Assembly: GCA_030530775.1 (NCBI GenBank)
Contig: JAUMUG010000005.1
Coordinates: forward strand, 62,001 to 126,000
Length of the DNA: 64,000 nucleotides
Direction: 5' to 3'
Origin: Lautropia sp.
Lineage (GTDB): Bacteria > Pseudomonadota > Gammaproteobacteria > Burkholderiales > Burkholderiaceae_E
Shown here: positions 30,193 to 41,325 of the stretch, in pieces
How positions within the stretch are numbered: position 1 is the first letter of the stretch
Layout of the letters: the number at the start of each line of letters is the position of its first letter
The notes under the pieces: generated by a model
Databases searched by the model: none
Seen by the model: only the letters and a program-made list of their open reading frames with translations
Told to the model about the DNA's origin: nothing
Program-made: the position numbers and the translations under genes

Positions 30193-32052
30193 TCATTCCA
30201 CCGTCACCGACTTGGCCAGGTTGCGCGGCTTGTCCACATCGGTGCCGCGGGCCAGTGCAGCGTGATAGGACAGCAGCTGCAGCGGCACGACGTGCAGGAT
30301 CGGTGACAGCGGGCCGGCGTGGTCGGCCAGATTGATCACGTGCAGGAAGTCTTCTTCCTCGATGTGAGTGTCGCGGTCGGCAAAGACGAACAGCTCGCCA
30401 CCGCGGGCACGCACTTCCTGGATGTTGGACTTCAGTTTTTCGATCAGCGCATCCTTGGGCGCCACCACCACGACCGGCATGTTGGCGTCGACCAGGGCCA
30501 GCGGGCCGTGCTTCAGTTCACCGGCGGCATAGGCTTCGGCGTGGATGTAGGTGATTTCCTTCAGTTTCAGTGCGCCTTCCATGGCGATCGGGAAATGCAC
30601 GTCACGGCCCAGGAACAGCGCGTGGTTCTTCTCGGCGAAGCGCTTGGCCCATTGTTTGACCGCCGGTTCGATCGACAGCACGTGGTTCATGGCGCCAGGC
30701 AGATGGCGCATCTGGGTCAGCAGCTCACTCTCGCGTTTGGGTGAAAGCTCGCCACGCAGCTTGGCCATCACCATGGTCAGCAGGAACAGTGCCGCCAGCT
30801 GGGTGGTGAATGCCTTGGTCGAGGCCACACCGATTTCCGGGCCGGCACGGGTCAGGAAGCGCAGTTTGCTGGCGCGGATCAGTGCGGATTCGGGCACGTT
30901 GCAGATCGACAGGGTATCGGTCATGCCTTTGCTCTTGGCATGCTGCAGGGCGGCCAGCGTGTCGGCGGTCTCGCCGGACTGCGAGATGGTGATGACCAGG
31001 GTGTTTTCCTGCGGAACCGGGTCACGATAGCGGTATTCGCTGGCGATCTCGACATCGGTCGGGATGCGGGCAATGGATTCGAGCCAGTATTTGGCGACGA
31101 AGCCGGCATGGTAGCTGGTGCCGCAGGCCAGGATCAGGATGCGCCGGGTGCGTGAGAAGATGGTTTCGGCTTCGGAACCGAACAGCCCGGCCTGCAGCGA
31201 ACTGGCATGCTGGATCATTTCGAGTGTGTTGCCGATGGCGCCCGGCTGCTCGAAGATTTCCTTTTGCATGTAGTGGTCGTAGTTGCCCAGCTCGACGGCG
31301 TCGGCCGACAGCTGGCTTTCGACCACCGGGCGCTCGACCGGCTGGTCGTCGGCGTCCTGAATCCGGTAGCCTTCGCGAGTCAGTGTGACCAGATCGCCTT
31401 CTTCGAGATAGATGACGAACCTGGTGACCTGCAGCAGTGCCGAGGTGTCAGAGGCGAGGAAGTTCTCCCCCTGGCCCGAACCTTCGCCGCCGATGCCCAG
31501 CAGCAGCGGTGAGCCCCGGCGGGTGCCGACCACGGTGCCGGGTTCGCGGCTGCTGATGACGGCCAGTGCATAGGCTCCTTCGAGCTGCTTGACGGCGGCC
31601 GAAACGGCTTCGGTCAGCGACAGGCCGGTCGACACCAACGAGTGCACCAGGTGGGCGACGACTTCGGTGTCGGTCTGCGAAGTGAAGACATAACCCTTGG
31701 CCTTCAGCGTATTACGCAGGTTTTCGTGGTTCTCGATGATGCCGTTGTGCACCACGCAGATATCCAGCCCTTGTGCGCGCGAGATGTGCGGGTGGGCATT
31801 GTCTTCGTTGACACCACCATGGGTGGCCCAGCGGGTGTGGGCGATGCCGGTGGGTGCATCGGCATGCGATTCCTGGGCGCGTGCTTCCAGTTCGGAGACC
31901 CGGCCGACGGCACGTACCCGGTTCATCTGACCATCGTCGGCCAGCATGGCCACTCCGGCCGAGTCATAGCCGCGATATTCGAGTTTGCGCAGTCCTTCGA
32001 TCAGGATGGGCACGACGTTGCGTTGTGCAACAGCGCCAACGATTCCACACAT
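30193..32052 (-). CDS. glmS: Glutamine-fructose-6-phosphate aminotransferase
   Basis: GlmS makes glucosamine-6-phosphate from fructose-6-phosphate and glutamine, the first step to UDP-GlcNAc. From ATG 32052 the 619-residue product has the catalytic Cys in MCGIVGAV, glutaminase motifs ([17 protein letters not shown]) and two SIS sugar-isomerase domains with the SQSGETADT motif. The C-terminal end is a conserved LAKSVTVE. The open frame reaches 13 residues upstream. No glmS ribozyme is expected or seen. It follows glmU, 76 bases away, on the same strand. Confidence 0.97.
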   Translation of the reverse strand: MCGIVGAVAQRNVVPILIEGLRKLEYRGYDSAGVAMLADDGQMNRVRAVGRVSELEARAQESHADAPTGIAHTRWATHGGVNEDNAHPHISRAQGLDICVVHNGIIENHENLRNTLKAKGYVFTSQTDTEVVAHLVHSLVSTGLSLTEAVSAAVKQLEGAYALAVISSREPGTVVGTRRGSPLLLGIGGEGSGQGENFLASDTSALLQVTRFVIYLEEGDLVTLTREGYRIQDADDQPVERPVVESQLSADAVELGNYDHYMQKEIFEQPGAIGNTLEMIQHASSLQAGLFGSEAETIFSRTRRILILACGTSYHAGFVAKYWLESIARIPTDVEIASEYRYRDPVPQENTLVITISQSGETADTLAALQHAKSKGMTDTLSICNVPESALIRASKLRFLTRAGPEIGVASTKAFTTQLAALFLLTMVMAKLRGELSPKRESELLTQMRHLPGAMNHVLSIEPAVKQWAKRFAEKNHALFLGRDVHFPIAMEGALKLKEITYIHAEAYAAGELKHGPLALVDANMPVVVVAPKDALIEKLKSNIQEVRARGGELFVFADRDTHIEEEDFLHVINLADHAGPLSPILHVVPLQLLSYHAALARGTDVDKPRNLAKSVTVE

Positions 32053-32128
32053 AGTTTTCTCTCGGTTTCTTGAATGGGGGGCCGTCTGCACGCACGGCGG
32101 GGCAGGCGGTATGCAATGACGGGTCGGG

Positions 32129-33490
32129 TTATTTCTTTTTCTGCGGACGTTTCCAGTCGGGCAGACTGGTCTGCTTGGTACGGCTCAGCGTCAGTATGTC
32201 GGCCGGGGCCTCCTTGGTGAGCGTGGTGCCGGCGCCCAGGGTGGCGCCGCGACGCACGGTGACCGGAGCGACCAGTTGGCTGTCGCTGCCGATGAAGGCA
32301 TCGTCCTCGATGATGGTCTTGTGCTTGTTGACCCCATCGTAGTTGCAGGTGATGGTGCCGGCACCGATATTGACGCGGGCACCGATCTCGGCATCGCCGA
32401 TGTAGGACAGGTGATTGACTTTGCTGCCGGTCGAGGTGCGGGCGTTCTTGATTTCGACGAAGTTGCCGACGTGGTTGTTTTCGCCCAGTACGGTGCCGGG
32501 GCGCAGCCGGGCAAAGGGACCGATGCGGTTGCCGAAGCCGACCTCGGCACTGTCGATGACCGACATCGCCTGCACCTCGGTGCCATCACCGATGGTGCAG
32601 TCCTTCAGCACGCAGTTGGGACCGATCCGGACCCCCTTGCCCAGCGTGACGACGCCCTCGAAGACGCAGCCGACATCGATCGAGACATCGCGTCCGCAGC
32701 TCAGCCGGCCGCGGATGTCGATGCGGTCGGGATCGGTCAGCATGACGCCCGAATCGGTCAGCGCGTTGGCCAGGTTGCGCTGATGGCGGCGTTCGAGGAA
32801 GGCCAGTTGGGTCTTGCTGTTGACGCCGAGGGTTTCCCAGTCGGCATCGGGATGGGCGGTGGTGACGCCGGTGCCATCGGTCACGGCGGCGGCGATGACA
32901 TCGGTCAGGTAATACTCGTTTTGAGCGTTGTCGTTCTTCAGCGCGGCCAGCCAGCGTTTCAGTGGGACGGTGGGGGCGATCAGGATGCCGGTGTTGATTT
33001 CGTCTATCGCGAGCGTGGCGGCGTCGGCATCTTTCTGCTCGACGATCTTGATCACTTTGCCCTCGGCATTGCGGACGATGCGGCCATAGCCCGTCGGATC
33101 GTCCATGCGCTGGGTGAGCAGAGCCAGCTGGCCGCTGGACGCGGCTTCGGCCAGTCGCTGCAGGGTGGTGACGCCGACCAGCGGCACATCACCATAGAGC
33201 ACCAGCGTGGGTACACTGTCGTCGAGCATCGGTACGGCCTGGGCGACGGCATGGCCAGTGCCCAACTGTGGGGCCTGCTTGGCCCAGAACAGATCGTGCT
33301 GCTCGGCAAACATGGTCTGCACCTGCTCGCCACCGTGTCCGAACACCACGACCAGCCGTTGCGGTTTCAGGGTGCGGGCAGTGTCGATCACATGGCCCAA
33401 CAGCGGTTTGCCGGCCAGGGGGTGCAGGACTTTCGGCAGGTCGGAATTCATCCGTTTACCCATGCCGGCAGCCAGGATCACGATATTCAT
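32129..33490 (-). CDS. glmU: Bifunctional GlcN-1-P acetyltransferase / UDP-GlcNAc pyrophosphorylase
   Basis: GlmU acetylates glucosamine-1-phosphate and then couples it to UTP, giving UDP-GlcNAc for murein and lipid A. The 453-residue product opens with the nucleotidyl-transfer signature [20 protein letters not shown], and the GDVPL loop is present. After residue 230 there is a left-handed beta-helix of hexapeptide repeats with the acetyltransferase site FVEIKNA. It is followed on the same strand by glmS, so the two steps of amino-sugar synthesis are adjacent. Confidence 0.97.
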   Translation of the reverse strand: MNIVILAAGMGKRMNSDLPKVLHPLAGKPLLGHVIDTARTLKPQRLVVVFGHGGEQVQTMFAEQHDLFWAKQAPQLGTGHAVAQAVPMLDDSVPTLVLYGDVPLVGVTTLQRLAEAASSGQLALLTQRMDDPTGYGRIVRNAEGKVIKIVEQKDADAATLAIDEINTGILIAPTVPLKRWLAALKNDNAQNEYYLTDVIAAAVTDGTGVTTAHPDADWETLGVNSKTQLAFLERRHQRNLANALTDSGVMLTDPDRIDIRGRLSCGRDVSIDVGCVFEGVVTLGKGVRIGPNCVLKDCTIGDGTEVQAMSVIDSAEVGFGNRIGPFARLRPGTVLGENNHVGNFVEIKNARTSTGSKVNHLSYIGDAEIGARVNIGAGTITCNYDGVNKHKTIIEDDAFIGSDSQLVAPVTVRRGATLGAGTTLTKEAPADILTLSRTKQTSLPDWKRPQKKK

Positions 33491-33939
33491 CTGGAGCTCG
33501 AAATGACAGTCAAGAGAAAGGGAGGGCCGGCTGCGGACGGTCGATGATGATGAGACCGGCCAGCTTCATGCCGACCCGGACCTGCGTTGCCCGAAGGGTT
33601 GCGACAGACGATGCAACGACGCGGCAGACTGTACAAGCAAGATGTGTCGGACATTTTGTCAAAGACACAAACTTAGACAGTTGGGCAGCCTCGCTATTTT
33701 AAAGCGACGAATGTCGCCCAGTCATGTCGCCCAGTCTCGTCGGCAGGGGGGCAAAAAGGCCGCAAGCAGTTTATGCCGAAATCAGCGCCGATGGGGTGAA
33801 GTAATGCTGCAGTCTTGGCAGACTGCCACTTGATTTGTAACGTTTTTCGCATGCCGGCCGTCATCTGGGCCGGAACATCCGCAAGCCGACCGCCGCCGGT
33901 CGGCACACATAGCCGGCCGGCGGCTGAGCACATGGGGGC
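33491..33939. repeat. Intergenic region with a 13-base tandem duplication
   Basis: No gene is seen between the symporter 3' end and glmU. A perfect tandem duplication of ATGTCGCCCAGTC lies at 33711-33736. A TTGACA box on the minus strand at about 33660 could be a glmU -35 element, although no matching -10 lies at a standard distance. The region is A/T-richer than its surroundings around 33640-33720. Confidence 0.4.
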
Positions 33940-35421
33940 TCAGGGCGCCAGGCTTTCGAGGGGGGCTTTGCCTTTGGCCACGTCGACCATCTCTGGGTTG
34001 CCGCGCCCACCCACGACGGCGGGGGCCAGCGAGCCGATCACCATGCCGATGATGGCCATGATCAGGCCCAGCAATTGCGGCGGGATCAGGCCCTCGGGGG
34101 CGACGTACTCGGCGGTCTGCCAGCTGATGACGCCGGAGACCATCGATACGATTGCCCCCTGCGGGGTGGCACGGCGCCAGAACATGCCGAACACCAGCGG
34201 GGTGAAGGCCGCCACCAGCGTCACTTTGTAGGCGTTCTGTACCATCTGGTACATCGACGATTCACTGTTCAGTGCGAACGTAGTGACGCCGATGGTGAAC
34301 AGGATCAGGATCAGGCGCAGGCCGATCAGCATCTGCCGGTCGGACAGCTTGTGGCCCCACAGCGGCTGGACGATGTTTTCGGTCAGTACGGCGGTGGGGG
34401 CCAGCAAGGTACCGCTGGCCGTCGACAGGATGGCCGACAGCAGTGCGCCGAAGAACAACACCTGCGCAAACAGTGGGGTTTGCTCCAGGATCAGTTTTGG
34501 CAGCACCATCTGGAAGTCGCCATCGTCTGAAGCCAGGGCTTCCCGGGTCATTTCGGGGGCGACCAGCATCGCCGACACCGCGATGAACATCGGCACCATG
34601 GCAAACAGCAGGTAGAAGGAGCCGCCCAGCAACGTGCCTCGCCGGGCGATTTTCTCGTCCTTGGCCGAGGTGACGCGCTGGAACACGTCCTGCTGGGCCA
34701 CCGAGCCCAGCGCCATGGTCAGAAAGGCTGCGATGAAGGCCAGCCATTCGCGTGGCGAGGTGTCTGGGAAGAACTTGAGCCGGTCTGCCTGACGGGCGGT
34801 TTCGATGACTTTGTCGAAGCCGCCGGCCATGTCGCCCAGCAGCCAGGCGATGTAGAGCAGGCCGAAGACGATGACGACCGTCTGGAACAGGTCGGTCAGT
34901 GCCACCGACCACATACCGCCGAACAGGGTGTAGATGCCCACGGCAAAGGCGCCGAGCATGATGCCCTGTTCGAGAGTGATCGAACCGCCCGAGACGGTGT
35001 TGATGACGATGCCGAGCGCCACCAGGTTGGCCGAGCACCAGCCCAGATAGGAGAGTGCGATGGCCACCGCCGAGGCCAGTTCGACCGTGCGGTTGTAGCG
35101 CTTCTTGTAGAAGTCACCGATGGTCAGCAGCTTGAGCCGATAGTAGGGGGCTGCCAGAAAGAGGGCGACGAAGATCAGGCAGAAGGCGGCGCCGAAGGGG
35201 TCGCCGACCACGCCGCGCAGGCCTTCTTTCAGAAAGGTGGACGAGACGGCCAGTACCAGCTCTGCGCCAAACCAGGTCGCAAAGACGGTTGCCGTGTTCA
35301 TGTACAACGGCAGACTTCGGCCGGCCACCAGATAGTCGGCCGAGTTCTTGACGTGTCTGGCGGCATAGAACCCGATGCAGATCGTCACTAGGAAATAACA
35401 CGTTACCAGTGGGACGAGCAT
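33940..35421 (-). CDS. Sodium:solute symporter (SSS/SLC5 family)
   Basis: A 493-residue inner-membrane symporter. From ATG 35421 (CAGGAG about 8 bases upstream) it has about 13 membrane helices. It has the ADYLVAGRSLP loop typical of the SSS family near residue 28, FATWFGAELVLAVSSTFLKEGLRGV, the GGMWSVALTDLFQ family signature, and the SAILSTASGTLLAPTAVLTENI helix. The substrate (e.g. proline, pantothenate or another organic solute) cannot be told from sequence alone. An upstream open-frame extension of 34 residues is not conserved. It ends just before the ribosome-proximal region of glmU's leader. Confidence 0.92.
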   Translation of the reverse strand: MLVPLVTCYFLVTICIGFYAARHVKNSADYLVAGRSLPLYMNTATVFATWFGAELVLAVSSTFLKEGLRGVVGDPFGAAFCLIFVALFLAAPYYRLKLLTIGDFYKKRYNRTVELASAVAIALSYLGWCSANLVALGIVINTVSGGSITLEQGIMLGAFAVGIYTLFGGMWSVALTDLFQTVVIVFGLLYIAWLLGDMAGGFDKVIETARQADRLKFFPDTSPREWLAFIAAFLTMALGSVAQQDVFQRVTSAKDEKIARRGTLLGGSFYLLFAMVPMFIAVSAMLVAPEMTREALASDDGDFQMVLPKLILEQTPLFAQVLFFGALLSAILSTASGTLLAPTAVLTENIVQPLWGHKLSDRQMLIGLRLILILFTIGVTTFALNSESSMYQMVQNAYKVTLVAAFTPLVFGMFWRRATPQGAIVSMVSGVISWQTAEYVAPEGLIPPQLLGLIMAIIGMVIGSLAPAVVGGRGNPEMVDVAKGKAPLESLAP

Positions 35422-35538
35422 TGCTGTGAGCTCCTGAAAAGCGGAGTGGTTCGGAACGGAAAGGAGTGCAAAAACGTGGGGTACGCACTGCCGGCCGATG
35501 GCGGTGCTGCCATTGGCATCCAAAGGGATGCGGGGATG

Positions 35539-37122
35539 TCAGTTCAGCAGGTGTCGCCAGAAGTGTAGGGCGATGAACAGAAGCAGCACCAGGATGCCGA
35601 CCTGCAGCCAGCGCAGGGTGCGTTTCTGACCGGCGACGATCTGTTCGAGCAGACGTTTCTGCTCGGGCTCCATGCCACGTCGCGTCTGGGCTTTCAGCGC
35701 GTCGTGAATCAGCCGGGGCAGTTCGGGGGTCAGTTGTGCCCAGCGCGGGGCCTCTTTGCGGATATTGTTCTCGAAGCCCTGCCAGCCGATCTGGCGTTTG
35801 ATGAAGACTTCGAGAATGGGTTGGGCCGTGACCCATAGATCGAGATCGGGGTCCAGTTCGCGGCCCAGGCCTTCGATGTTGAGCAGTGTCTTCTGCAGCA
35901 GCACGAGCTGCGGCTGGATCTCGACGTTGAAGCGCCGGGATGCCTGGAACAGGCGCATCAGCACGATGCCGAGCGAGATTTCACGCAGCGGCCGGTCGAA
36001 CATCGGCTCACAGCAGGCGCGCACCGCGCCTTCCAGTTCTTCGGCGCGGGTGTCGGCGGGCACCCAGCCCGACTCGATGTGCAGGTCTGCCACGCGCCGG
36101 TAGTCTCGCTTGAAGAAGGCGAGGAAGTTCTGCGCCAGATAGCGCTTGTCGTGTTCGGACAGTGTGCCGACGATGCCGAAATCGAGGGCGATGTAGCGGT
36201 TGAAGTCGTCCGGGCCGGTGCCGACCAGTATGTTGCCCGGGTGCATGTCGGCGTGAAAGAAGCCGTCGCGAAACACCTGGGTGAAGAAAATCTCGACCCC
36301 ATCGCGGGAGAGCTTCTTCAGATCGATGCCCTGGGCCCGCATCCGCCCGGTCTGTCCGATCGGGATACCGTCGACCCATTCCATCACCAGCACATTCTTG
36401 CGGCAGTAATCCCAATATATCTGCGGGATGCGCAGCAGCTTCGAGTCTTCGAAGTTGCGCTTGAGCTGATTGGCATTGGCCGCCTCACGCACCAGATCGA
36501 GTTCGTCGTGCAGGTAGTGATCGAATTCATCGACCACTTCCATGGGGCGCAACCGGCGGGCATCGGTGGAGATGCGCATGGCCAGCGACGCACCGGTGCG
36601 CAACAGACTCAGATCGTTTTCGATGATGCGGGTCATGCCCGGGCGCAGCACTTTGACCGCCACTCGTGTACCGTCATGCAGGCGGGCACGGTGCACTTGC
36701 GCAATCGAGGCCGAGGCAACCGGTTCGGGCTCGAACTCGGCAAAGGCTTCGGTGATCGGTCTTTCCAGACCGCGTTCGATTTCGGCCATGGCCTGGGCGG
36801 CGGGGAAGGGTGGCACCCGGTCCTGCAGTTTGGCCAGCTCGTTGGCGATGTCGGCGGGCAGCAGATCGCGCCGGGTGGACAGCACTTGGCCAAACTTGAC
36901 GAAAATGGGGCCGAGGCTCTCGAAGGCCATGCGCAGCCGGGCACCGCGTGGCTCCTTGATGGTGCCGATGCGCAGCCAGCGTGTCAGGCGCAGTAGCCAG
37001 GCCGAGCGGGTACTGCTGGCTGCTCCGCTGACCACCAGTTCATCCAGACCGAAGCGCCGGACGGTCCAGATGATCCGGAGCAGTCGGCGGGTATTGGAAA
37101 ACCAGGACGTGGGATTGTTCAC
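35539..37122 (-). CDS. ubiB: Ubiquinone biosynthesis regulatory kinase-like protein UbiB
   Basis: UbiB is an ABC1/ADCK atypical kinase or ATPase required for ubiquinone synthesis, attached to the inner membrane. The 527-residue product shows the KxGQ-type [16 protein letters not shown], the AVKVLRPG lysine and the [12 protein letters not shown] metal loop, with DFGIVG downstream. Two C-terminal membrane helices follow, the last [21 protein letters not shown]. The start is GTG 37122, preceded by the ttcA stop with one base between. Length is normal. Confidence 0.96.
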   Translation of the reverse strand: MNNPTSWFSNTRRLLRIIWTVRRFGLDELVVSGAASSTRSAWLLRLTRWLRIGTIKEPRGARLRMAFESLGPIFVKFGQVLSTRRDLLPADIANELAKLQDRVPPFPAAQAMAEIERGLERPITEAFAEFEPEPVASASIAQVHRARLHDGTRVAVKVLRPGMTRIIENDLSLLRTGASLAMRISTDARRLRPMEVVDEFDHYLHDELDLVREAANANQLKRNFEDSKLLRIPQIYWDYCRKNVLVMEWVDGIPIGQTGRMRAQGIDLKKLSRDGVEIFFTQVFRDGFFHADMHPGNILVGTGPDDFNRYIALDFGIVGTLSEHDKRYLAQNFLAFFKRDYRRVADLHIESGWVPADTRAEELEGAVRACCEPMFDRPLREISLGIVLMRLFQASRRFNVEIQPQLVLLQKTLLNIEGLGRELDPDLDLWVTAQPILEVFIKRQIGWQGFENNIRKEAPRWAQLTPELPRLIHDALKAQTRRGMEPEQKRLLEQIVAGQKRTLRWLQVGILVLLLFIALHFWRHLLN

Positions 37123-37123
37123 C

Positions 37124-38221
37124 TCAGTCTTCGGCCTCGTCGCCAGTGCGCAGCGTATTGAAATCGTAGAGCGTCCGGTCCATCAGATGCGAAGGGCGCA
37201 CACGGCTCAGGGAAGAAAATATCGTGTCCAACCGACCGGGAAAGCGTTTTTCCCAGTTGCGCATCAGTTCTTTGGTTTCAGCCCGTTTCAAATTGGCCTG
37301 ACCGCCACACAGATTGCAGGGGATGATCGGATACTGCTGCACCTTGGCCCAGCGGATCAGATCTTTTTCTTCGACGTAGGCCAGCGGGCGGATCACGACG
37401 TGCCTGCCGTCATCCGACACCAGTTTGGCAGGCATGGTCTTGAGCTGACCACCATAAAACAGGTTCAGGAAGAAGGTTTCGAGAATGTCGTCGCGGTGGT
37501 GGCCGAGCGCAATCCGGGTTGCGCCCAATTCATCGGCCAGACGGTACAGAATGCCCCGGCGCAGGCGCGAGCACAGCGAGCACTTGGTCTTGCCCTCGGG
37601 GATGACACGCTGCACCGTACTGTAGGTGTCCTCTGTCTCGATGTGGAAATCCACTCCCAGTGTCCTCAGGTAATTGGGCAGGATCTCGGTCGGAAAACCG
37701 GGCTGACCCTGATCGAGGTTGACGGCGACCAGCGAGAAGGGGATAGGGGCGCGTTTCTGCAGCCCGAGCAGCAGATCGAGCAGGGCAAAGCTGTCCTTGC
37801 CGCCCGACAGGCAGACCATCACCCGATCGTTCGGGCCGATCATGTCGTAATCGGCGATGGCCTGACCGGCCAGCCGATAGAGCCGCTTCGAGAGCTTGTT
37901 GTTCTCGTGGTCTTCTTTGCGGGTGTCACGTCGGGGGGGCGTGCCTTTTCCGCGGGCTCCGGGTTCGGGGGTATGAGGAGCCGCGTCCAGGCCATCACCC
38001 GTGTCTGCTGCGTTGGCGGGCGGAGAGCCAGCGTCGGGCAGCGGCAGCCCGGTCGTTTCGGCACTGGTGGTGGACGCCGTTGCGCCGCGCCTGCGGGGAC
38101 GGCGGATTTCGTGAATGCCGATGGTCTGGATCGCAGGCCGGTTCGATGGGGGCACCGTACCGGCAGGCGGGTGAGCACGAACCTGCATGAGTCGTATCTG
38201 GAATGAAGCGGCTGTCGACAC
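37124..38221 (-). CDS. ttcA: tRNA 2-thiocytidine biosynthesis protein TtcA
   Basis: TtcA thiolates cytidine-32 in tRNA, using an ATP pyrophosphatase domain and a 4Fe-4S cluster. The PP-loop [17 protein letters not shown] and the two CxxC motifs ([19 protein letters not shown]) are present. The product would be 365 residues from GTG 38221, which has AGGAG just upstream. Residues 1-100 are Pro/Thr/Ala-rich and not part of the family core. ATG 38188 is an alternative start with no ribosome-binding site. It is followed immediately by ubiB. Confidence 0.93.
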   Translation of the reverse strand: MSTAASFQIRLMQVRAHPPAGTVPPSNRPAIQTIGIHEIRRPRRRGATASTTSAETTGLPLPDAGSPPANAADTGDGLDAAPHTPEPGARGKGTPPRRDTRKEDHENNKLSKRLYRLAGQAIADYDMIGPNDRVMVCLSGGKDSFALLDLLLGLQKRAPIPFSLVAVNLDQGQPGFPTEILPNYLRTLGVDFHIETEDTYSTVQRVIPEGKTKCSLCSRLRRGILYRLADELGATRIALGHHRDDILETFFLNLFYGGQLKTMPAKLVSDDGRHVVIRPLAYVEEKDLIRWAKVQQYPIIPCNLCGGQANLKRAETKELMRNWEKRFPGRLDTIFSSLSRVRPSHLMDRTLYDFNTLRTGDEAED

Positions 38222-38440
38222 CTTCTCCTGCCTGCAGGCGGAGGATTCCTGTGGCGCTCATTTGCGGCATCAGGCCAGCCCCGGGACGCCTCGGCGGGTT
38301 CATGCCGTGAGTGAGCCGACGGCGTCGCCCGATGCACATGCGCAACAGGCCTGCCTCGTACGGAACCCGGGTATGGTCAAACGGCATCGGGCCGCAGTTT
38401 ACACGCATGTGACCGACTGATGGTGTTGCTCGAATAAAAA

Positions 38441-39271
38441 TCATGGTGTCGGCCACGGGGGCTCGGGCATCAGGCTGGCGTCGCGCGGCAGCCCCAGCAG
38501 ATGCTGGCCACCGTCGACCACCAGCACCGTGCCGGTGATCGAGCGAGTCTTCGTGGAGAAGACCACACTGTTGGCGATGTCCCCGGCGGTGCTGGAGGCG
38601 CCGAGCGGCGACAGCGTCCGATGGGCACGGGTGAACGCCGCCTCGTCCTGCAGATAACTGGGCAGCGTCAGGCCGGGGGCGATGCCCACTACCCGGATGC
38701 GCGGCGCCAGTGCCTGTGCCAGCATGGTGGTGGCTGCCGCCAGTGCTGCCTTGGTCAGGGTATATGACAAAAAATCCGGGTTCAGATTACCGAGTTTCTG
38801 GTCGAGCAGATTGATGATGATGCCATCGGGGGCCTGTGGGTGCAGCGCAAGCCGCCTGGCCAGCGCTTGCGACAGCAGCATCGGCGCCATCAGATTGGGG
38901 CGCAGGTGTTCATCCAGACTGTCGGCGCTCAGTGTGTGGATGTCGTCATGGACGAAACGTGACGCACTGTTGACCAGGCCGCAGACCGGACCGAGTTCTG
39001 CTTCCAGCCGCGGAATCAGCTGCTCACAGGCCTCGGCCTCTCCGAGTGGAGCCTGCAGTGCCACGGCACGCCGGCCCAGCGCCCGGATGTCGGCGACGGT
39101 GGACTCGGCTTCGGTCTGTGACTGCAGATAGTGAACGCCGATGTCCCAGCCATCTTCTGCAAGCGCCAGTGCGATGGTGCGGCCCAGGCGCTTGGCACCG
39201 CCTGTCACCAGCGCGACGCGGGGAAACGGCTCGTCGGTGCCCTGCTGGGCTTGGGGGCCGGGGAAAGACAT
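38441..39271 (-). CDS. SDR-family oxidoreductase, pteridine reductase-like
   Basis: A 276-residue NAD(P)H-dependent short-chain dehydrogenase. It has the Rossmann motif TGGAKRLGRTIALALA at about residues 23-38, NSAS in the middle, and the catalytic YTLTKAAL near residue 168. Relatives beside the MidA and TtcA genes in betaproteobacteria are annotated as pteridine reductase or FolM-like. The QQGTDEPFPR start is unusual. The assignment to pteridine reduction is inference from context and the arginine-rich cofactor motif. The promoter region is shared with the divergent midA-like gene. Confidence 0.85.
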   Translation of the reverse strand: MSFPGPQAQQGTDEPFPRVALVTGGAKRLGRTIALALAEDGWDIGVHYLQSQTEAESTVADIRALGRRAVALQAPLGEAEACEQLIPRLEAELGPVCGLVNSASRFVHDDIHTLSADSLDEHLRPNLMAPMLLSQALARRLALHPQAPDGIIINLLDQKLGNLNPDFLSYTLTKAALAAATTMLAQALAPRIRVVGIAPGLTLPSYLQDEAAFTRAHRTLSPLGASSTAGDIANSVVFSTKTRSITGTVLVVDGGQHLLGLPRDASLMPEPPWPTP

Positions 39272-39743
39272 GATGAGGATGGGCCGGAGGGGTTATTATG
39301 GCCGGCACTGTAGCACGCGAGTCAGCCCGTATTGCGATCCGGGAGGTCGTGCGTCTTGTAGGCCACAGCGGGGATTCGATTCGCGCCCGGTGGGCATGGT
39401 CAGTGTCGTGAGCCCGGCGAGCCTCCGGTAGGCACGGTCGGCCAGTGGACTGGACCCGGTCGGCCCGTGAGTTCCTCGAGGCCAGCGGACGGTTTTCCAT
39501 GACGCCGGCCGCAACGACTGCGGCACCGTGGGTGGATATGGGCGGTGTCCGCTTTGTCTGTCCGGGTTGGACGGGACGGGTGTTTCCCTCGATGCCATTG
39601 GTGGATCTGCTGTCTGCGATGCGGGTTTCGATGGTGGTCCAGGCGCCTGCTGGGGTACGCTCGTCCAAGGTCCATTCCGTTCGTTCGCCGTGACGTTGTC
39701 GCGCAGTCCATGCCGGCCAACGCTTTGATGCCGAGGGAGCGTC
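39272..39743. other. Divergent intergenic region, SDR / MidA-like
   Basis: About 470 bases. No gene, tRNA or clear hairpin with T-tract was seen. Both divergent promoters should lie here. Open frames of up to 188 codons cross the region on the minus strand, but their content is not protein-like (Arg/Pro-rich). Confidence 0.4.
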
Positions 39744-41162
39744 ATGAATCTTCCCCGCTTTGTTTCTTCTTTCCCGCAGGGATCGGCCGGTCTGCCCGAG
39801 CCGGAGGCGGCCGCATTGGAGGCGAGCCGCCGGTTGGCCGGGCGCATTGCCGATGCCATCATGGCGTCAGGTGGCTGGTTGAGTTTCGAGCGCTATATGG
39901 AAATGGCGCTCTATGAGCCGGAGCTGGGCTATTACAGCAATCCTGGCCGGGTCTTTGGGTCGAGCGGAGACTTCGTGACCGCGCCGGAATTGACACCGTT
40001 GTTCGGTGCAACGGTGGCACGCCAGGTCTCTGTCTGGTTGCGGGAGATCGCTGCGGCCGTTCAGACCTCGTATCAGCTCGACGGGCATCGCCTGCTGGCA
40101 GCGCAAAAGGAGGAGCACACAGCGCCCTGTATTCTGGAAGTGGGCGCCGGCAGCGGTATGCTGGCGGCACAGCTGCTCAACGCGCTCAGTCTGCGCGGCC
40201 ACGAAGGTTTACGCTACCTGATTCTGGATCTGTCGGCCGAGCGCCGTCAGCAACAGCGGCAGACACTCGCCAACCGGGCGCCCGGTCTTCTGGACCAGGT
40301 CGAATGGATCGACAGGCTGCCTGATCGTTTCTGTGGCGTGGTCATCGGCAACGAAGTGCTGGACGCGATGCCGGTGCGTTTGTTCGAATGGCGACAGGAG
40401 GCGGGTGGAGAGGTGGAATCCGGACATGATGTCGTTGGCAACGGCAACGGCAACGGCAACGGAATGGCCCGGTCGGGCGGGGTGGCGGATACTTCCATCG
40501 TTGATGCAACCGGCGGCGCGGGTTCCGTGGACGCTGGACGGCTTTTCGAACGGGGGGTCCGACTGGGCCATCTGGGTTTCGAATGGGCACTGCGGCCGGC
40601 CGATGCGTCGTTGATCGAAGCCGTGCAGCACGTCATGCCGACCGAACGCGCCTGGCCTTCACCCTATCGTTCGGAAGTGTGTCCGGCGCAGCCGGCCTGG
40701 CTGGGCAGCATCGCCGATGTGATGAGTGCCGGTGTGATTCTGCTGCTGGACTACGGTTTTCCGGCACGAGAGTATTACCATCCGCAGCGCGCGCAGGGTA
40801 CGCTGATGTGCCATTACCGTCATCGCAGCCATACCGATCCTTTCCTTTGGCCGGGGTTGTCAGACATCACCGCGCATGTCGATTACTCGGCGTTGGCCCG
40901 TGCGGCGCAGACGCTGAATCTGACCCCTTTCGGTTATGTATCGCAGGCATCTTTCTTGCTCAATGCCGGTGTGTTGGATGAACTCGCCGATCTGCCCCGC
41001 GAACCGGAGAGCTTCTGGTTTGCGCAGGCCCAGGCGGTGCAGATGCTGCTGTCCGAAGCCGAAATGGGCGAGCTGTTCAAAGTGATCGCCTTGTCCAAGA
41101 ATCTGCCGCAGGCGTCCGACCAGGGCTTTGCCAGTGGCAACCGGGTGAACAGGCTGGTCTGA
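39744..41162 (+). CDS. MidA/NDUFAF7-family class I SAM-dependent methyltransferase
   Basis: A DUF185 protein, related to the mitochondrial complex I assembly factor NDUFAF7, which methylates an arginine of a complex I subunit. The 472-residue product has the substrate loop YYSNPGRVFGSSGDFVTAPE, the SAM motif ILEVGAGSGMLAAQLL and VVIGNEVLDAMPV. C-terminally it has LLLDYGFPAREYYHPQRAQGTLMCHYRH. An insertion at about residues 225-275 contains (GN)4 from four GGCAAC units. The substrate here is unknown. GGGAG lies 6 bases before the start. Confidence 0.92.
   Translation: MNLPRFVSSFPQGSAGLPEPEAAALEASRRLAGRIADAIMASGGWLSFERYMEMALYEPELGYYSNPGRVFGSSGDFVTAPELTPLFGATVARQVSVWLREIAAAVQTSYQLDGHRLLAAQKEEHTAPCILEVGAGSGMLAAQLLNALSLRGHEGLRYLILDLSAERRQQQRQTLANRAPGLLDQVEWIDRLPDRFCGVVIGNEVLDAMPVRLFEWRQEAGGEVESGHDVVGNGNGNGNGMARSGGVADTSIVDATGGAGSVDAGRLFERGVRLGHLGFEWALRPADASLIEAVQHVMPTERAWPSPYRSEVCPAQPAWLGSIADVMSAGVILLLDYGFPAREYYHPQRAQGTLMCHYRHRSHTDPFLWPGLSDITAHVDYSALARAAQTLNLTPFGYVSQASFLLNAGVLDELADLPREPESFWFAQAQAVQMLLSEAEMGELFKVIALSKNLPQASDQGFASGNRVNRLV
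40437..40460 (+). repeat. Hexanucleotide GGCAAC x4 within the MidA-like gene
   Basis: Four perfect tandem GGCAAC units encode alternating Gly-Asn in a non-conserved insertion of the methyltransferase. The 6-base unit keeps frame, so copy-number change would vary the linker by two residues and not destroy the protein. Confidence 0.8.
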
Positions 41163-41325
41163 GAAAGCTCTTGGCAAGGGATGGCGGAGCGTGGCGCGAT
41201 TTTCGTCGGGCAGACGGATGCTCGACATCGAGTGGTTGCCGCTTCGTTCTGTCGGCGTTGGTCCGATGGTGCCTGTCTGATACCGAGTGGGATCGTGGGC
41301 GTGCGTCGTGTCCGGGTGTTTCCGC

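Noticed and set aside
30193-32128. glmS ribozyme
   Set aside because: The glmU-glmS gap is only 76 bases and the element is characteristic of Gram-positive bacteria.
33640-33700. TTGACA on the minus strand as the glmU promoter
   Set aside because: No -10 box lies at a 16-18 base distance, so it was not listed as a promoter.
39272-39470. Possible tRNA suggested by GATTCGATTC
   Set aside because: No acceptor stem, anticodon arm or T-arm could be built around it on either strand.
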